Shown in pieces: positions 8,955-17,345 of a stretch of DNA of 64,000 nt. Below the pieces are notes generated by a model, which had not been told where the DNA came from, did not search any database, and saw nothing but the letters and a program-made list of their open reading frames with translations. A program made the translations under genes and the position numbers. Source of the DNA: Streptomyces sp. WM6378 (GTDB lineage: Bacteria > Actinomycetota > Actinomycetes > Streptomycetales > Streptomycetaceae); NCBI RefSeq assembly GCF_001279695.1, contig NZ_LGDD01000287.1, positions 1 to 64,000 on the forward strand. The letters run 5' to 3'. Each line of letters begins with the position of its first letter. The stretch's first letter is position 1.

Positions 8955-8988
8955 CGATGGCCCGCACCTCAAGAGGTGCGGGCCATCG
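8955..8988 (-). terminator. Hairpin terminator of the MFS gene
   Basis: A perfect 16-bp inverted repeat (CGATGGCCCGCACCTC and its complement) around AA, 11 bases after the stop codon of the MFS gene at 9000. Confidence 0.75.
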
Positions 8989-8999
8989 CGCGCAAGGGA

Positions 9000-10529
9000 T
9001 CAGGCCGGCTGCGCCGACTTCGTGAGGTCGAGCAGCTCGGCCTCGTCGATCGCGCCCTCGACATGCTGCCGCGGCTTGGCCGGCAGCGCGAACATCACCA
9101 GGAAGATCACCGCGAGGACTCCGGCGACGTACCAGAGCGAATGCTGGAAGCCGTCCACGAAGGCCTGGTTCAGCTGCGGCGGTACGAGGTCGTCGCCGAT
9201 CGAGCCGAAGAAGACGACCGAGACCAGGCCGAGGCCGAGCGCGTTGCCCATCTGCTGCACGGTGTTGATGAGCCCGGAGGCGGAACCCGAGTGCTCCTTG
9301 GGGACCTCGGAGAGCACCGCGTCGGTGAGCGGGGCGACGATGAGGCCCATGCCTAGGCCCATCACGACCAGCGGGAGCGCCATCTGCCAGGAGGCGATGC
9401 CCGTGCCGTAGTGGTCGGCCTCCCAGATGTAGATGAGCAGTCCGGCGACCATCGTCAGGGCGCCCGCCTGGAGGACCTTGCGGCCGAAGCGCGGGACGAG
9501 CTTCTGCACGGACATGCCGGCCGCCACCGACACCGCGATCGAGAACGGCACGCCGGTCAGGCCCGCGCGCAGGGCGCTCCAGCCGAGGCCGATCTGCATG
9601 TAGAGCGTCCACACCAGGAAGAAGATGCCGAGGCCGACACCGAAGGTGGCCTGCACGGCGATGCCCGCCGCGAAGCTCTTCACCTTGAACAGCGACAGCT
9701 CTATCAGCGGGGAGCCGTCGCGCCGCGCCTTCATCCGCTCGTACGCGATGAGGCCGGCGAAGACCAGGACGCTGCCCGCCATCGAGAGGTAGCCCCACAG
9801 CGGCCAGCCGAGCTCGCGGCCGCGGGTCAGCGGGTAGAGCAGCATCAGGAGGCCGAGGGTCACCAGGACCATGCCGACGAGGTCGAGCTTGAGGGCCTTG
9901 GGCGCCTTGGACTCGCTGATGAACTTGATGCCGAGGATCAGGCCCGCGATGCCGACCGGCAGGTTGATCAGGAAGATCGGGCGCCATTCCAGGCCGAACA
10001 GGTTCCACTCGGTGAGCAGCGCGCCGAGCAGCGGCCCGGAGACCGCGCCGAGGCCGACGACCGCCCCGAACAGGCCGAAGACCTTGCCGCGCTCGTGCGC
10101 GGGGAAGGTGGCGTGGACGATCGAGAGGACCTGCGGCACCATCATGGCGGCCATGGCGCCCTGCAGGATGCGGGAGGCGACCAGCATCTCCGGGTTCGCG
10201 GCGAAGCCGCACAGGGCGGAGGCGAGCGTGAAGCCGCCGATGCCGATGAGGAAGAGCTTCTTGCGGCCGTGGATGTCGCCGAGGCGGCCGCCGGTGATCA
10301 GGCCCGCGGCGAACGCGAGGGCGTAGCCGGCCGTTATCCACTGGATCGAGGAGAAGCTCGCCCCGGTGTCCTTCTGGATGGACGGAATGGCGATGTTGAC
10401 GATCGTGACGTCGACCAGGTCCATGAAGGCCGCGGTCATCACGATGGCCAGGGCGAACCACCGGCGGCGGTCTGCTGCGGCGACGGCTGCGGACTCCGGT
10501 GTGGTGCTACTGGTCGTTGTGGAGGTCAT
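9000..10529 (-). CDS. MFS drug exporter (DHA2 / EmrB-QacA type)
   Basis: A 509-residue major facilitator with about 14 membrane segments. Family motifs include VDVTIVNIAIPSIQ in TM1 (motif D1), GGRLGDIHGRKK (motif A) in the first cytoplasmic loop, and a GPLLGALLTEWN motif C. The frame is open far upstream, but MTSTTTSS at 10529 is the normal family N-terminus. No clear ribosome site precedes it. It is divergent from the WYL regulator at 10593 across 63 bases, so that regulator probably controls it. Substrate unknown. Confidence 0.88.
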   Translation of the reverse strand: MTSTTTSSTTPESAAVAAADRRRWFALAIVMTAAFMDLVDVTIVNIAIPSIQKDTGASFSSIQWITAGYALAFAAGLITGGRLGDIHGRKKLFLIGIGGFTLASALCGFAANPEMLVASRILQGAMAAMMVPQVLSIVHATFPAHERGKVFGLFGAVVGLGAVSGPLLGALLTEWNLFGLEWRPIFLINLPVGIAGLILGIKFISESKAPKALKLDLVGMVLVTLGLLMLLYPLTRGRELGWPLWGYLSMAGSVLVFAGLIAYERMKARRDGSPLIELSLFKVKSFAAGIAVQATFGVGLGIFFLVWTLYMQIGLGWSALRAGLTGVPFSIAVSVAAGMSVQKLVPRFGRKVLQAGALTMVAGLLIYIWEADHYGTGIASWQMALPLVVMGLGMGLIVAPLTDAVLSEVPKEHSGSASGLINTVQQMGNALGLGLVSVVFFGSIGDDLVPPQLNQAFVDGFQHSLWYVAGVLAVIFLVMFALPAKPRQHVEGAIDEAELLDLTKSAQPA

Positions 10530-10542
10530 GAGAAGAAAGTTA

Positions 10543-10557
10543 GACCCCCTATAGGTC
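10543..10557. promoter_or_regulatory. Candidate operator between MFS exporter and WYL regulator
   Basis: GACC-N7-GGTC inverted half-sites lie in the 63-base divergent intergenic region, 14 bases upstream of the exporter start and 36 upstream of the regulator start. Weak evidence by symmetry and position only. Confidence 0.3.
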
Positions 10558-10592
10558 AGAGAGTGTCCTCTTTGGCCCGGCATCCTGGATGC

Positions 10593-11576
10593 ATGACCGA
10601 TACCCCGGCACGGCTGCTGCAATTGCTCTCCCTGCTCCAGACCCCGCGCGAGTGGCCCGGCGGCGAGCTCGCCGACCGGCTCGGGGTGTCGCGGCGCACG
10701 GTACGTCGCGACATCGACCGGCTTCGTGAGCTCGGCTATCCGGTGCAGGCGGCGCGCGGCGCCGAGGGCGGCTACCGGCTGGTCGCGGGCAAGGCGATGC
10801 CGCCCCTGGTCCTGGACGACGAGGAGGCGGTGGCCATCGCGGTCGGCCTGCGCGCGGGCGCGGGCCACGCGGTGGACGGCGTGGACGAGGCCTCGGTACG
10901 GGCGCTGGCCAAACTGGAGCAGGTCCTCCCCTCCCGCCTGCGCCACCGCGTCGCGAGCCTCCAGGCCGCCACGATGCCGCTGTCCGGGCCCTGGCGCGGC
11001 GACGGCGCGACGGTCGACCCTCGCACCCTGACCACGCTCGCCTCGGCCGTCACCGGCCAGGAGCGGCTCCGCTTCGACTACGTCTCCGGCGACGGCACCG
11101 CCACCAAGCGCCTGGTCGAGCCGTACCGCCTGGTCTCGACGGGGCGCCGCTGGTACCTGGTGGCGTACGACGTGGAGCGCGGCGACTGGCGTACGTTCCG
11201 GGTCGACCGGGTCGCCGAGCCGTTCGCGACCGGCGCCCGGTTCGCGCCGCGCGAGCTGCCCGAGGCGAACGCGGCGGAATTCGTGCGCAACTCGATGAAC
11301 CGGCTCCAGCCCGTCCTGGACGTCGACGTCACCTTCGAGGCGCCCGCCGACTTCGTGACCGCCCGGCTGCCCACGTCGATGGGCGCGCCCGAGCCGCTGG
11401 ACGCCGGGCGCTGCCGGCTGCGCACCTCGTGCACCGACTCGCTGGAGTGGGTGGCGCTGCGCCTGGCCCTGGTGGACTGCGAGTTCACCGTCAACGGGCC
11501 GCAGGCAATGACCGGTTATCTGCACGAGCTGGGCGAGCGTCTCACGCGGGCGACCGCGCCCGGGCCAGGGGAATGA
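10593..11576 (+). CDS. YafY-type transcriptional regulator (HTH + WYL)
   Basis: A 327-residue regulator. The N-terminal HTH_11 helix-turn-helix reads LADRLGVSRRTVRRDIDRL, followed by AARGAEGGYRL. A WYL ligand-sensing domain follows, with RRWYLVAYD and FRVDR, and a C-terminal WCX extension. WYL domains sense small ligands or nucleic acids and occur both in metabolic regulators and in phage-defence regulators. Divergent placement next to the MFS exporter suggests it controls that transporter. Confidence 0.9.
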   Translation: MTDTPARLLQLLSLLQTPREWPGGELADRLGVSRRTVRRDIDRLRELGYPVQAARGAEGGYRLVAGKAMPPLVLDDEEAVAIAVGLRAGAGHAVDGVDEASVRALAKLEQVLPSRLRHRVASLQAATMPLSGPWRGDGATVDPRTLTTLASAVTGQERLRFDYVSGDGTATKRLVEPYRLVSTGRRWYLVAYDVERGDWRTFRVDRVAEPFATGARFAPRELPEANAAEFVRNSMNRLQPVLDVDVTFEAPADFVTARLPTSMGAPEPLDAGRCRLRTSCTDSLEWVALRLALVDCEFTVNGPQAMTGYLHELGERLTRATAPGPGE

Positions 11577-11590
11577 GGGGAATGAGAGGG

Positions 11591-11660
11591 GCCCCGACAC
11601 CAGGGGGGGGGAGAGGTGCCGGGGCCGGGAGCCCACGGCACCAGGGGGGGGAAGGTGCCG
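11591..11660. terminator. Twin hairpins with poly-G loops between convergent genes
   Basis: Two successive stem-loops: arms 11591-11601/11615-11625 (11 bp, one mismatch) and 11636-11642/11654-11660 (CGGCACC/GGTGCCG, perfect). Each loop contains a run of 8-9 G. They lie between the WYL gene and hrdD, which converge here, so they probably end transcription from both sides. Confidence 0.7.
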
Positions 11661-11682
11661 GAGCTCGTCTTGGGGGCGGGGC

Positions 11683-12681
11683 CTAGGCCGCCGCGTCGAA
11701 GCCCGTGTCGCGGGCCATCTTCTTCAGTTCGAGCAGGGCGTGCTTCTCGATCTGGCGGATCCGCTCGCGGGTCAGGCCGTGCTCCTTGCCCACCTCTGTC
11801 AGCGTACGCTCACGGCCGTCGTCGATGCCGTACCGCATTTTGATGATGGAGGCGGTGCGCTCGTCGAGCTTGCAGATCAGATCGTCCAGCTCCTCACTGC
11901 GAAGGAGCGTGAGCACGGACTGCTCGGGCGAGACGGCGGAGGTGTCTTCGAGCAGGTCGCCGAACTGGGTCTCGCCCTGGTCGTCGACCGGCATGTTCAG
12001 CGAGACCGGGTCGCGCGCCCAGTCCAGGACGTCACCGACGCGCTCCGGCGTGGAGCCCAGCTCGGCGGCGATCTCCGTGTGCTCGGGGTCGCGCCCGTTC
12101 TCCCGGTTGAACTCGCGCTGGACCCGGCGGATGCGGCCCAGCTCCTCCACCAGGTGCACGGGCAGGCGGATGGTGCGGGACTGGTCGGCGATGGAGCGGG
12201 TGATGGCCTGGCGGATCCACCACGTCGCGTACGTGGAGAACTTGAAGCCCTTGGCGTAGTCGAACTTCTCTACCGCGCGCACGAGGCCCGCGTTGCCCTC
12301 CTGAATGAGGTCGAGCAGCGGCAGACCGGCCCTCGGGTAGCGGCGGGCGACGGCTACGACAAGGCGGAGGTTGGATCGGATGAAGAGGTCCTTGGCGCGC
12401 TCACCGGCGGCGTACAGCGCCTCCAGCTCCTCGCGCGAAGCGTCCCCTGCCTTGCTCTCGACCTGTCCGTCGAGGATCTGGCGTGCGTACACACCGGCCT
12501 CGATCGTCTGCGAGAGCTCGACCTCCTTGGCGGCGTCGAGCAGCGGCGTACGCGCGATTTCGTCGAGGTACATACCGACCAGGTCGCGGTCGGCGATCTC
12601 GCCGGTGACTGCGCGGACCCTGCTTCCCGACTCCGAACCGCCAGAGGCGGACTGTCGGCGGGCGACGGCGCGGGTTGCCAT
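11683..12681 (-). CDS. hrdD: Group 2 RNA polymerase sigma factor HrdD
   Basis: A 332-residue sigma-70 family factor. Region 1.2 (DLVGMYLDEIARTPLL), region 2 with the -10 recognition segment KGFKFSTYATWWIRQAI, region 3, and region 4.2 with LTRERIRQIEKHAL are all present. It lacks the long N-terminal extension of the principal factor HrdB. Length, the MATRAVARRQS start and the FDAAA end match HrdD of Streptomyces. AAGGGAG precedes the ATG at 12681. A SigR-type promoter lies upstream. HrdD recognises promoters much like HrdB and is dispensable in S. coelicolor. Confidence 0.95.
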   Translation of the reverse strand: MATRAVARRQSASGGSESGSRVRAVTGEIADRDLVGMYLDEIARTPLLDAAKEVELSQTIEAGVYARQILDGQVESKAGDASREELEALYAAGERAKDLFIRSNLRLVVAVARRYPRAGLPLLDLIQEGNAGLVRAVEKFDYAKGFKFSTYATWWIRQAITRSIADQSRTIRLPVHLVEELGRIRRVQREFNRENGRDPEHTEIAAELGSTPERVGDVLDWARDPVSLNMPVDDQGETQFGDLLEDTSAVSPEQSVLTLLRSEELDDLICKLDERTASIIKMRYGIDDGRERTLTEVGKEHGLTRERIRQIEKHALLELKKMARDTGFDAAA

Positions 12682-12742
12682 GCGTGCTCCCTTACTGAGT
12701 GGGTCGCGACACCCTCCCGGGTGCCCTGCATCCGATGGAAAC

Positions 12743-12769
12743 AACGGCTGGAATCCGGACAGAATTCCC
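12743..12769 (-). promoter_or_regulatory. SigR-type promoter of hrdD
   Basis: On the minus strand GGGAAT, then exactly 18 bases, then GTT (GTTGTT) reproduces the SigR (thiol-oxidative stress) promoter consensus GGGAAT-N18-GTT. The -10 end lies 61 bases upstream of the hrdD start. hrdD is known as a SigR target in S. coelicolor. Confidence 0.8.
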
Positions 12770-12829
12770 GTCCCGCCCATCGATTTTCGTGATCATGCAG
12801 TACCCTGTGCCGCCACGGGAGGGGTTCAG

Positions 12830-13366
12830 GTGCCGCAGGAACGTACAGAGGTGCAGGTCAGGCCCGGTGTGGAGGCCGATCTGGGGGCCCTCACGGACAT
12901 TTACAACCACTTCATCCGTGAGACCGCCATCACATTCGATACGGCCGCCTTCACCACCGAACAGCGCCGTCCGTGGCTGCACTCCCACCCTGAAGACGGC
13001 CCGCACCGCCTTCTGGTTGCTCACGATGACCGTTTTGTCGGCCGGGCCGGCATTCTGGGCTACGCGACGAGCAGCCCCTTCCGCCCGAAGCCCGCGTACG
13101 CGACCTCCGTCGAGGTCAGCGTGTACTGCGCGCCGGAGGCGACCGGCCGGGGCGTGGGCACACTCCTGTACCGCTCGCTCTTCGAGGCGCTCGCAGGCGA
13201 GGACGTGCACCGGGCGTACGCCGGGGTCGCCCTGCCGAACGAAGCCTCCCTCCGGCTGCACGAACGCTTCGGCTTCACCCACATCGGCACGTACCGGGAA
13301 GTCGGCCGCAAGTTCGGCCGGTACTGGGACGTGGCCTGGTACGAGAAGGAGCTCGGGGAGGCGTAA
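12830..13366 (+). CDS. GNAT N-acetyltransferase, phosphinothricin acetyltransferase-like
   Basis: A 178-residue GNAT enzyme of the pat/bar type, which acetylates phosphinothricin or methionine sulfone/sulfoximine. Signatures are ADLGALTDIYNHFIRETAI-like N-terminal text, the acetyl-CoA loop with EATGRGVGTLLY (RGVGxxL), and the C-terminal HERFGFTHIGTYREVGRK segment conserved in this group. GTG 12830 follows GGGAGGGG with normal spacing; the longer open frame runs through the hrdD promoter and is not coding. Divergent from hrdD. Confidence 0.9.
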   Translation: MPQERTEVQVRPGVEADLGALTDIYNHFIRETAITFDTAAFTTEQRRPWLHSHPEDGPHRLLVAHDDRFVGRAGILGYATSSPFRPKPAYATSVEVSVYCAPEATGRGVGTLLYRSLFEALAGEDVHRAYAGVALPNEASLRLHERFGFTHIGTYREVGRKFGRYWDVAWYEKELGEA

Positions 13367-13417
13367 GGGCCGGGCCTCACGAGAAAGCGGCCCAACTCCC
13401 TTTCCCCGCGCGCTCGT

Positions 13418-14203
13418 TCAGCCGTACTGCACCGACCGCTTGGCGAGCCCCATCCAGAACCCGTCGATGACGCTGCGCGCGCCGCCCGGCTCGCCCTCGC
13501 TCGCGCCCATCGTCACGAACAGCGGGGCGAAGTGTTCGGTGCGGGGGTGGGCGAGCCGCCCCGCCGGGGCCTTGTGCTCGAAGTCGAGCAGCGCGTCGAG
13601 GTCGCCGGAGGCCAGCGCCCGCGCGCCCCAGTCGTCGAACTCGGCCGACCAGCCGGGCACTTGGCCGCCGGTGTGGCGCAGCGCGGCCAGGTTGTGGGTG
13701 AAGAAGCCGCTGCCGACGATCAGCACGCCCTCGTCGCGCAGCGGCGCCAGCTTGCGGCCGATGTCGTAGAGCTCGCGCGGGTCGAGGGTCGGCAGGGAGA
13801 TCTGGAGGACCGGGATGTCGGCGGCGGGGAACATCTCGACGAGCGGGACGTACGCGCCGTGGTCGAGCCCGCGGTCCGGGACGTCCTGCACGGGCATGCC
13901 GGGCGCGCGCAGCAACTTGCGTACGGAGTCGGCGAGTTCGGGGGCGCCGGGGGCGGCGTACCGCACCTGGTAGTAGCGCTCGGGGAAGCCCCAGAAGTCG
14001 TACACGAGCGGCACGGTCTCGGTGGCGGCGAGCGCGAGCGGGGCCTCTTCCCAGTGGGCGGAGACCATCAGGATCGACTTCGGCCGGGGCAGGTCGGCGG
14101 ACCAGGCCGCGAGCTCGCCCGGCCACAGCGGGTCGTCCGCGAGCGGCGGGGCGCCATGGGAGAGGTAGAGGGCGGGCATGCGCTCGGCGCGGGCGACGGT
14201 CAT
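13418..14203 (-). CDS. DODA-type (LigB/YgiD) extradiol dioxygenase
   Basis: A 261-residue class III extradiol ring-cleavage dioxygenase of the YgiD/DODA group. The fold markers are LYLSHGAPP at the N-terminus (metal-ligand His), MVSAHWEE, LDHGAYVPL and GSGFFTHNL, giving the His residues of the non-haem metal site. The ATG at 14203 follows CGGAGAG at good spacing. It is divergent from a MarR regulator with operator-like palindromes between, so it is probably MarR-controlled. Related proteins cleave catechols, DOPA or similar phenols; the substrate here is unknown. Confidence 0.9.
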   Translation of the reverse strand: MTVARAERMPALYLSHGAPPLADDPLWPGELAAWSADLPRPKSILMVSAHWEEAPLALAATETVPLVYDFWGFPERYYQVRYAAPGAPELADSVRKLLRAPGMPVQDVPDRGLDHGAYVPLVEMFPAADIPVLQISLPTLDPRELYDIGRKLAPLRDEGVLIVGSGFFTHNLAALRHTGGQVPGWSAEFDDWGARALASGDLDALLDFEHKAPAGRLAHPRTEHFAPLFVTMGASEGEPGGARSVIDGFWMGLAKRSVQYG

Positions 14204-14277
14204 GGCGACTCTCCGACTCACTCACTGACAGTCTGACCGGCCGGCCCGGCCATCGGGCATCGGGCGATCAGCCATTA

Positions 14278-14291
14278 CTTGAAGTCTCAAG
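14278..14291. promoter_or_regulatory. Putative MarR operator
   Basis: CTTGA-N4-TCAAG is a perfect inverted repeat in the divergent region between the dioxygenase and marR genes; a related TTCAACTTTCAAG follows at about 14320, close to the marR start. TTGA/TCAA half-sites are common for MarR proteins. Confidence 0.5.
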
Positions 14292-14353
14292 CTATGGGGC
14301 CCACCTTAACGCGACCTAGTTCAACTTTCAAGAAGTGTCCGTACAGTAGGTGT

Positions 14354-14845
14354 ATGACCTCGGCACCCAACTGGCTCAGCGACGAGGAGCAGCGCACCTG
14401 GCGCGCCTACCTCCACGCCACCCGGCTCCTCGAAGACCACCTCGACCGACAGCTCCAGCGCGACGCCGGGATGCCGCACATCTATTACGGGCTGCTCGTC
14501 CAGCTCTCGCAGGCGCCGCGGCGCCGGCTGCGGATGACCGAGCTGGCCAAGAACTCGAAGATCACCCGGTCCCGGCTCTCGCACGCCGTCGCACGCCTGG
14601 AGAACAACGGCTGGGTCAGGCGCGAGGACTGCCCCTCCGACAAGCGGGGCCAGCTCGCGATCCTCACGGACGCGGGCTACGGGGTCCTGGAGCGGACCGC
14701 GCCGGGGCATGTGGCCGCCGTGCGGCAGGCGATGTTCGACCGGCTGTCCCCGGCCCAGGTGGACCAGCTCGGCGAGATCATGCGCGTGATGGCACAGGGC
14801 CTCCAGCCCACGGACGCCAAAGCGGACCTGCCCTGGCTCCGCTGA
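14354..14845 (+). CDS. MarR family transcriptional regulator
   Basis: A 163-residue MarR regulator. Helix-turn-helix MTELAKNSKITRSRLSHAV is followed by the wing VRREDCPSDKRGQLAILTD, the standard DxRxxxxxLT-like signature. It is divergent from the dioxygenase and convergent with the DHA2 exporter downstream. Members sense phenolic compounds and oxidants, which fits the neighbouring ring-cleavage enzyme. The ATG at 14354 is preferred; the frame extends to 14279, but that part contains the operator palindromes. Confidence 0.92.
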   Translation: MTSAPNWLSDEEQRTWRAYLHATRLLEDHLDRQLQRDAGMPHIYYGLLVQLSQAPRRRLRMTELAKNSKITRSRLSHAVARLENNGWVRREDCPSDKRGQLAILTDAGYGVLERTAPGHVAAVRQAMFDRLSPAQVDQLGEIMRVMAQGLQPTDAKADLPWLR

Positions 14846-14891
14846 GGTCAGCGGGGCCAGGGCAGGGCGCGTCCGGGGTGCTACCGGGGCG

Positions 14892-16433
14892 TCAGTGGGC
14901 GACCACCGGGATGCGCACCTCGTCCTCGATGTCCTCACCGGCGCTCGATCCGGAGACCGAACTGCCGCCGGGGCGGCCGGTGTTGATGAGGGTGGCGGCG
15001 ATGACGGCGGCCGCCGCCAGGATGCCGACCGCCCACCAGATGGCGGCGGTGAACCCGTGCACCATGGCCTCCAGCTTCAGGAGCTCGGGGTTCTTGGCGC
15101 CGAGCGCCATGTGGCCGGTGACGTAGGCCGTGGTCGCCGAGGCGGCGATGGTGTTCAGCAGGGCGGTGCCGATCGCGCCGCCGACCTGCTGCGAGGTGTT
15201 GACCATCGCGGAGGCGACACCGGCGTCCCGGGGCTCGACCCCGATGGTGGCGAGCGACATGGCGGGCATGAACGCCGTACCCATGCCGAGGCCGAGCAGG
15301 ATCTGCGCGGGCAGGATCACGCCGGCGTACGACGTGTCGATGTCGAGCTGGGTGAGCAGCAGCATGCCGACGGCGGCGGTCAGGAAGCCGGGGGCCATCA
15401 GCAGGCGCGGCGGGACCCGGGTCATCAGGCGGGCGCCGATCTGGGTGGAGCCGGTGATCATGCCCGCGATCATGGGCAGGAACGCGAAGCCCGTCTTGAC
15501 CGGCGAGAAGCCCTTCACGACCTGGAGGTAGTAGGTCAGGAAGAGGAACAGGCCGAACATCGCGATGATCGCGAGGCCGAGCGAGAGGTAGACGCCGCCG
15601 CGGTTGCGGTTGGTGATGACGCGCAGGGGCAGCAGCGGGTGCCGCACCTTGGCCTCAAGGGTGACGAAGGCGGCGAGCAGCACCGCCGAGGCGATGAACA
15701 TCGAGATGGTCAGCCCGTCCGACCAGCCGGCCGACTCGGCGCGGGTGAAGCCGTAGACGAGCGCGACCAGACCGGTGGTGGACAGGATCACGCCGGGCAC
15801 GTCCAGCGGCGAGCGGTTGCGGGTGCCCGAGGGCTCGCGGATGACGAGGTAGGCGCCGAGGGCCGCCACGATCGCGAACGGGATGTTCACGAAGAAGGTC
15901 CAGCGCCAGTTCAGGTACTCGGTGAGGAAGCCGCCGAGGATCAGGCCCACCGCGCCACCGCCACCGGCGATCGCACCGTAGATGCCGAACGCCTTGGCGC
16001 GCTCCTTGGCGTCGGTGAACATCACCGCGAGCAGCGAGAGGGCGGCCGGCGCGAGCAGTGCGCCGAAGGCACCCTGGAGCGCGCGGGAGCCGAGCAGCAT
16101 GGCCTCGCCGGTGGCGGCGCCGCCGAGCGCGGAGGCCGCGGCGAAGCCGAGCAGGCCGACGACGAAGGTCCGCTTGCGGCCCCACAGGTCGGCGATGCGC
16201 CCGCCGAACAGGAGCAGCCCGCCGAACGCGAGCGCGTAGGCCGTGATGACCCACTGCTTGTTGGCGTCACTGATGTGCAGCGCGTGCTGGGCGGAGGGCA
16301 GCGCGATGTTCACGATGGTCGCGTCGAGGACGACCATCAGCTGGGCCAGGGCTATGAAGGCGAGTGCTTTCCAGCGACTGGGGTCGGGGGCCGAGAGCTG
16401 GCCCGTCTTGTCGAGACCGACTGTTTTTGACAT
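14892..16433 (-). CDS. MFS drug exporter (DHA2 family, 14 TM)
   Basis: A 513-residue EmrB/QacA-type multidrug transporter. It has LMVVLDATIVNIALPSAQ in TM1, the motif A loop GGRIADLWGRKR, and motif C in the fifth helix. It ends in a Ser/Gly-rich acidic tail. The ATG at 16433 follows AAGGTGG with 8-base spacing and is preferred to GTG 16445. It lies 137 bases downstream of the TetR gene on the same strand, so the TetR protein is the likely regulator. Confidence 0.92.
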   Translation of the reverse strand: MSKTVGLDKTGQLSAPDPSRWKALAFIALAQLMVVLDATIVNIALPSAQHALHISDANKQWVITAYALAFGGLLLFGGRIADLWGRKRTFVVGLLGFAAASALGGAATGEAMLLGSRALQGAFGALLAPAALSLLAVMFTDAKERAKAFGIYGAIAGGGGAVGLILGGFLTEYLNWRWTFFVNIPFAIVAALGAYLVIREPSGTRNRSPLDVPGVILSTTGLVALVYGFTRAESAGWSDGLTISMFIASAVLLAAFVTLEAKVRHPLLPLRVITNRNRGGVYLSLGLAIIAMFGLFLFLTYYLQVVKGFSPVKTGFAFLPMIAGMITGSTQIGARLMTRVPPRLLMAPGFLTAAVGMLLLTQLDIDTSYAGVILPAQILLGLGMGTAFMPAMSLATIGVEPRDAGVASAMVNTSQQVGGAIGTALLNTIAASATTAYVTGHMALGAKNPELLKLEAMVHGFTAAIWWAVGILAAAAVIAATLINTGRPGGSSVSGSSAGEDIEDEVRIPVVAH

Positions 16434-16490
16434 GGGGGTAGCCACCTTGGGACGCGGATTACCGAGAGGAGTGCTGTAACTATGCTTGAA

Positions 16491-16516
16491 CTACGACTGA
16501 TCTACGACTGAATTAC
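16491..16516. promoter_or_regulatory. Tandem 11-bp repeats upstream of the MFS exporter
   Basis: CTACGACTGAT, CTACGACTGAA and a partial TTACG follow one another with an 11-base period in the gap between the TetR gene and its target transporter. This may be a regulator site; there is no perfect dyad. Confidence 0.4.
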
Positions 16517-16570
16517 GTTGACAGACCAGGGAGTTGAAGAGGTGAACGGGGAGTTGAACGGGTACGGCGG

Positions 16571-17227
16571 TCAACTCCTCCGGAGGTCGTCGAGGGTCGC
16601 CGCACTGCCCGGCAGCTCGGACCGCGCCGGGGCCTGAAGCCCGTCGAGGAACAGTTGCAGGTGGCGGTGGACGAACTGGTCGATGTTCGGGCAGGGCGTG
16701 CCGGGCAGCGGCCTGGTCAGCTGGGAGAGGGCGACCATGAGGTCGCCGACGGCGACGTCGGTGCGGAGCCGGCCGGCCGCGCGGGCCCGCCGCATGAGCC
16801 CCTCGACGTCGCGTTCGAGGCGCTCGCGGGCCGCGTTCAGTTCCGCCTGGTCCTGGTCGAAGGTGTCGGAGAGCATCGGGCAGAGCGCCCCGATCCGCTC
16901 GTCGGCCGCCGCGTGCACGAAGCGGCGCAGGGCGTCGAAGGGGTCCGCCTCCTCGGCGGCCGCCGCCTCGGCCTGGCCCGAGACCCGGTCCATGACGTGG
17001 AGCACCACGCTGGTGATGAGCTCCGAGCGGTCGGCGAAGTGGCGGTAGATCGTGGCGTTGCCGACGCCGGCCCGGCGGGCGATCTCGTCCAGCGGCACCT
17101 CGGCACCGCACTCGACGAAGATCTCACGCGCGGCGGCGATGATCCGCTCCCGGTTGCGCAGGGCGTCGGCCCGCGGACGCGGGGCACGGCGCGGCGCTGC
17201 GGCGACGGGGGCGGCGGCAGTCTGCAC
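16571..17227 (-). CDS. TetR family transcriptional regulator
   Basis: A 218-residue TetR regulator. After an Ala/Pro/Arg-rich leader, the DNA-binding domain reads ERIIAAAREIFVECG then IARRAGVGNATIYRHFADR, the classic TetR helix-turn-helix with the YRHF signature. The C-terminal domain is a TetR_C-like ligand domain. Upstream of the start are two identical-type 15-bp palindromes (17291, 17331), likely for autoregulation. The downstream gene is the MFS exporter it probably represses. Confidence 0.93.
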   Translation of the reverse strand: MQTAAAPVAAAPRRAPRPRADALRNRERIIAAAREIFVECGAEVPLDEIARRAGVGNATIYRHFADRSELITSVVLHVMDRVSGQAEAAAAEEADPFDALRRFVHAAADERIGALCPMLSDTFDQDQAELNAARERLERDVEGLMRRARAAGRLRTDVAVGDLMVALSQLTRPLPGTPCPNIDQFVHRHLQLFLDGLQAPARSELPGSAATLDDLRRS

Positions 17228-17290
17228 GGCTCTGCTCCTTCTCGTAGGTGATCGGGTCGGTCGGGCTCTTCGCCGGGACCTGGCCCAAGC

Positions 17291-17345
17291 GGGGAAGCAT
17301 TCCCCGTTTCGCGGGGACGAAGGTTCAAACGGGGAAACCTTCCCC
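17291..17345. promoter_or_regulatory. Pair of GGGGAA-N3-TTCCCC palindromes
   Basis: Two perfect 15-bp palindromes, at 17291-17305 and 17331-17345, start exactly 40 bases apart. They lie between the TetR gene (start 17227, minus) and the M6 protease gene (start 17507, plus). A TetR dimer site with a second phased copy is the simplest reading. Confidence 0.6.

Noticed and set aside
9411-10592. Upstream extension of the WYL regulator frame on the plus strand
   Set aside because: Lies opposite the MFS gene; the HTH begins just after ATG 10593.
12371-12829. Upstream extension of the pat-like frame
   Set aside because: Runs through hrdD and its SigR promoter; GTG 12830 has a good ribosome site.
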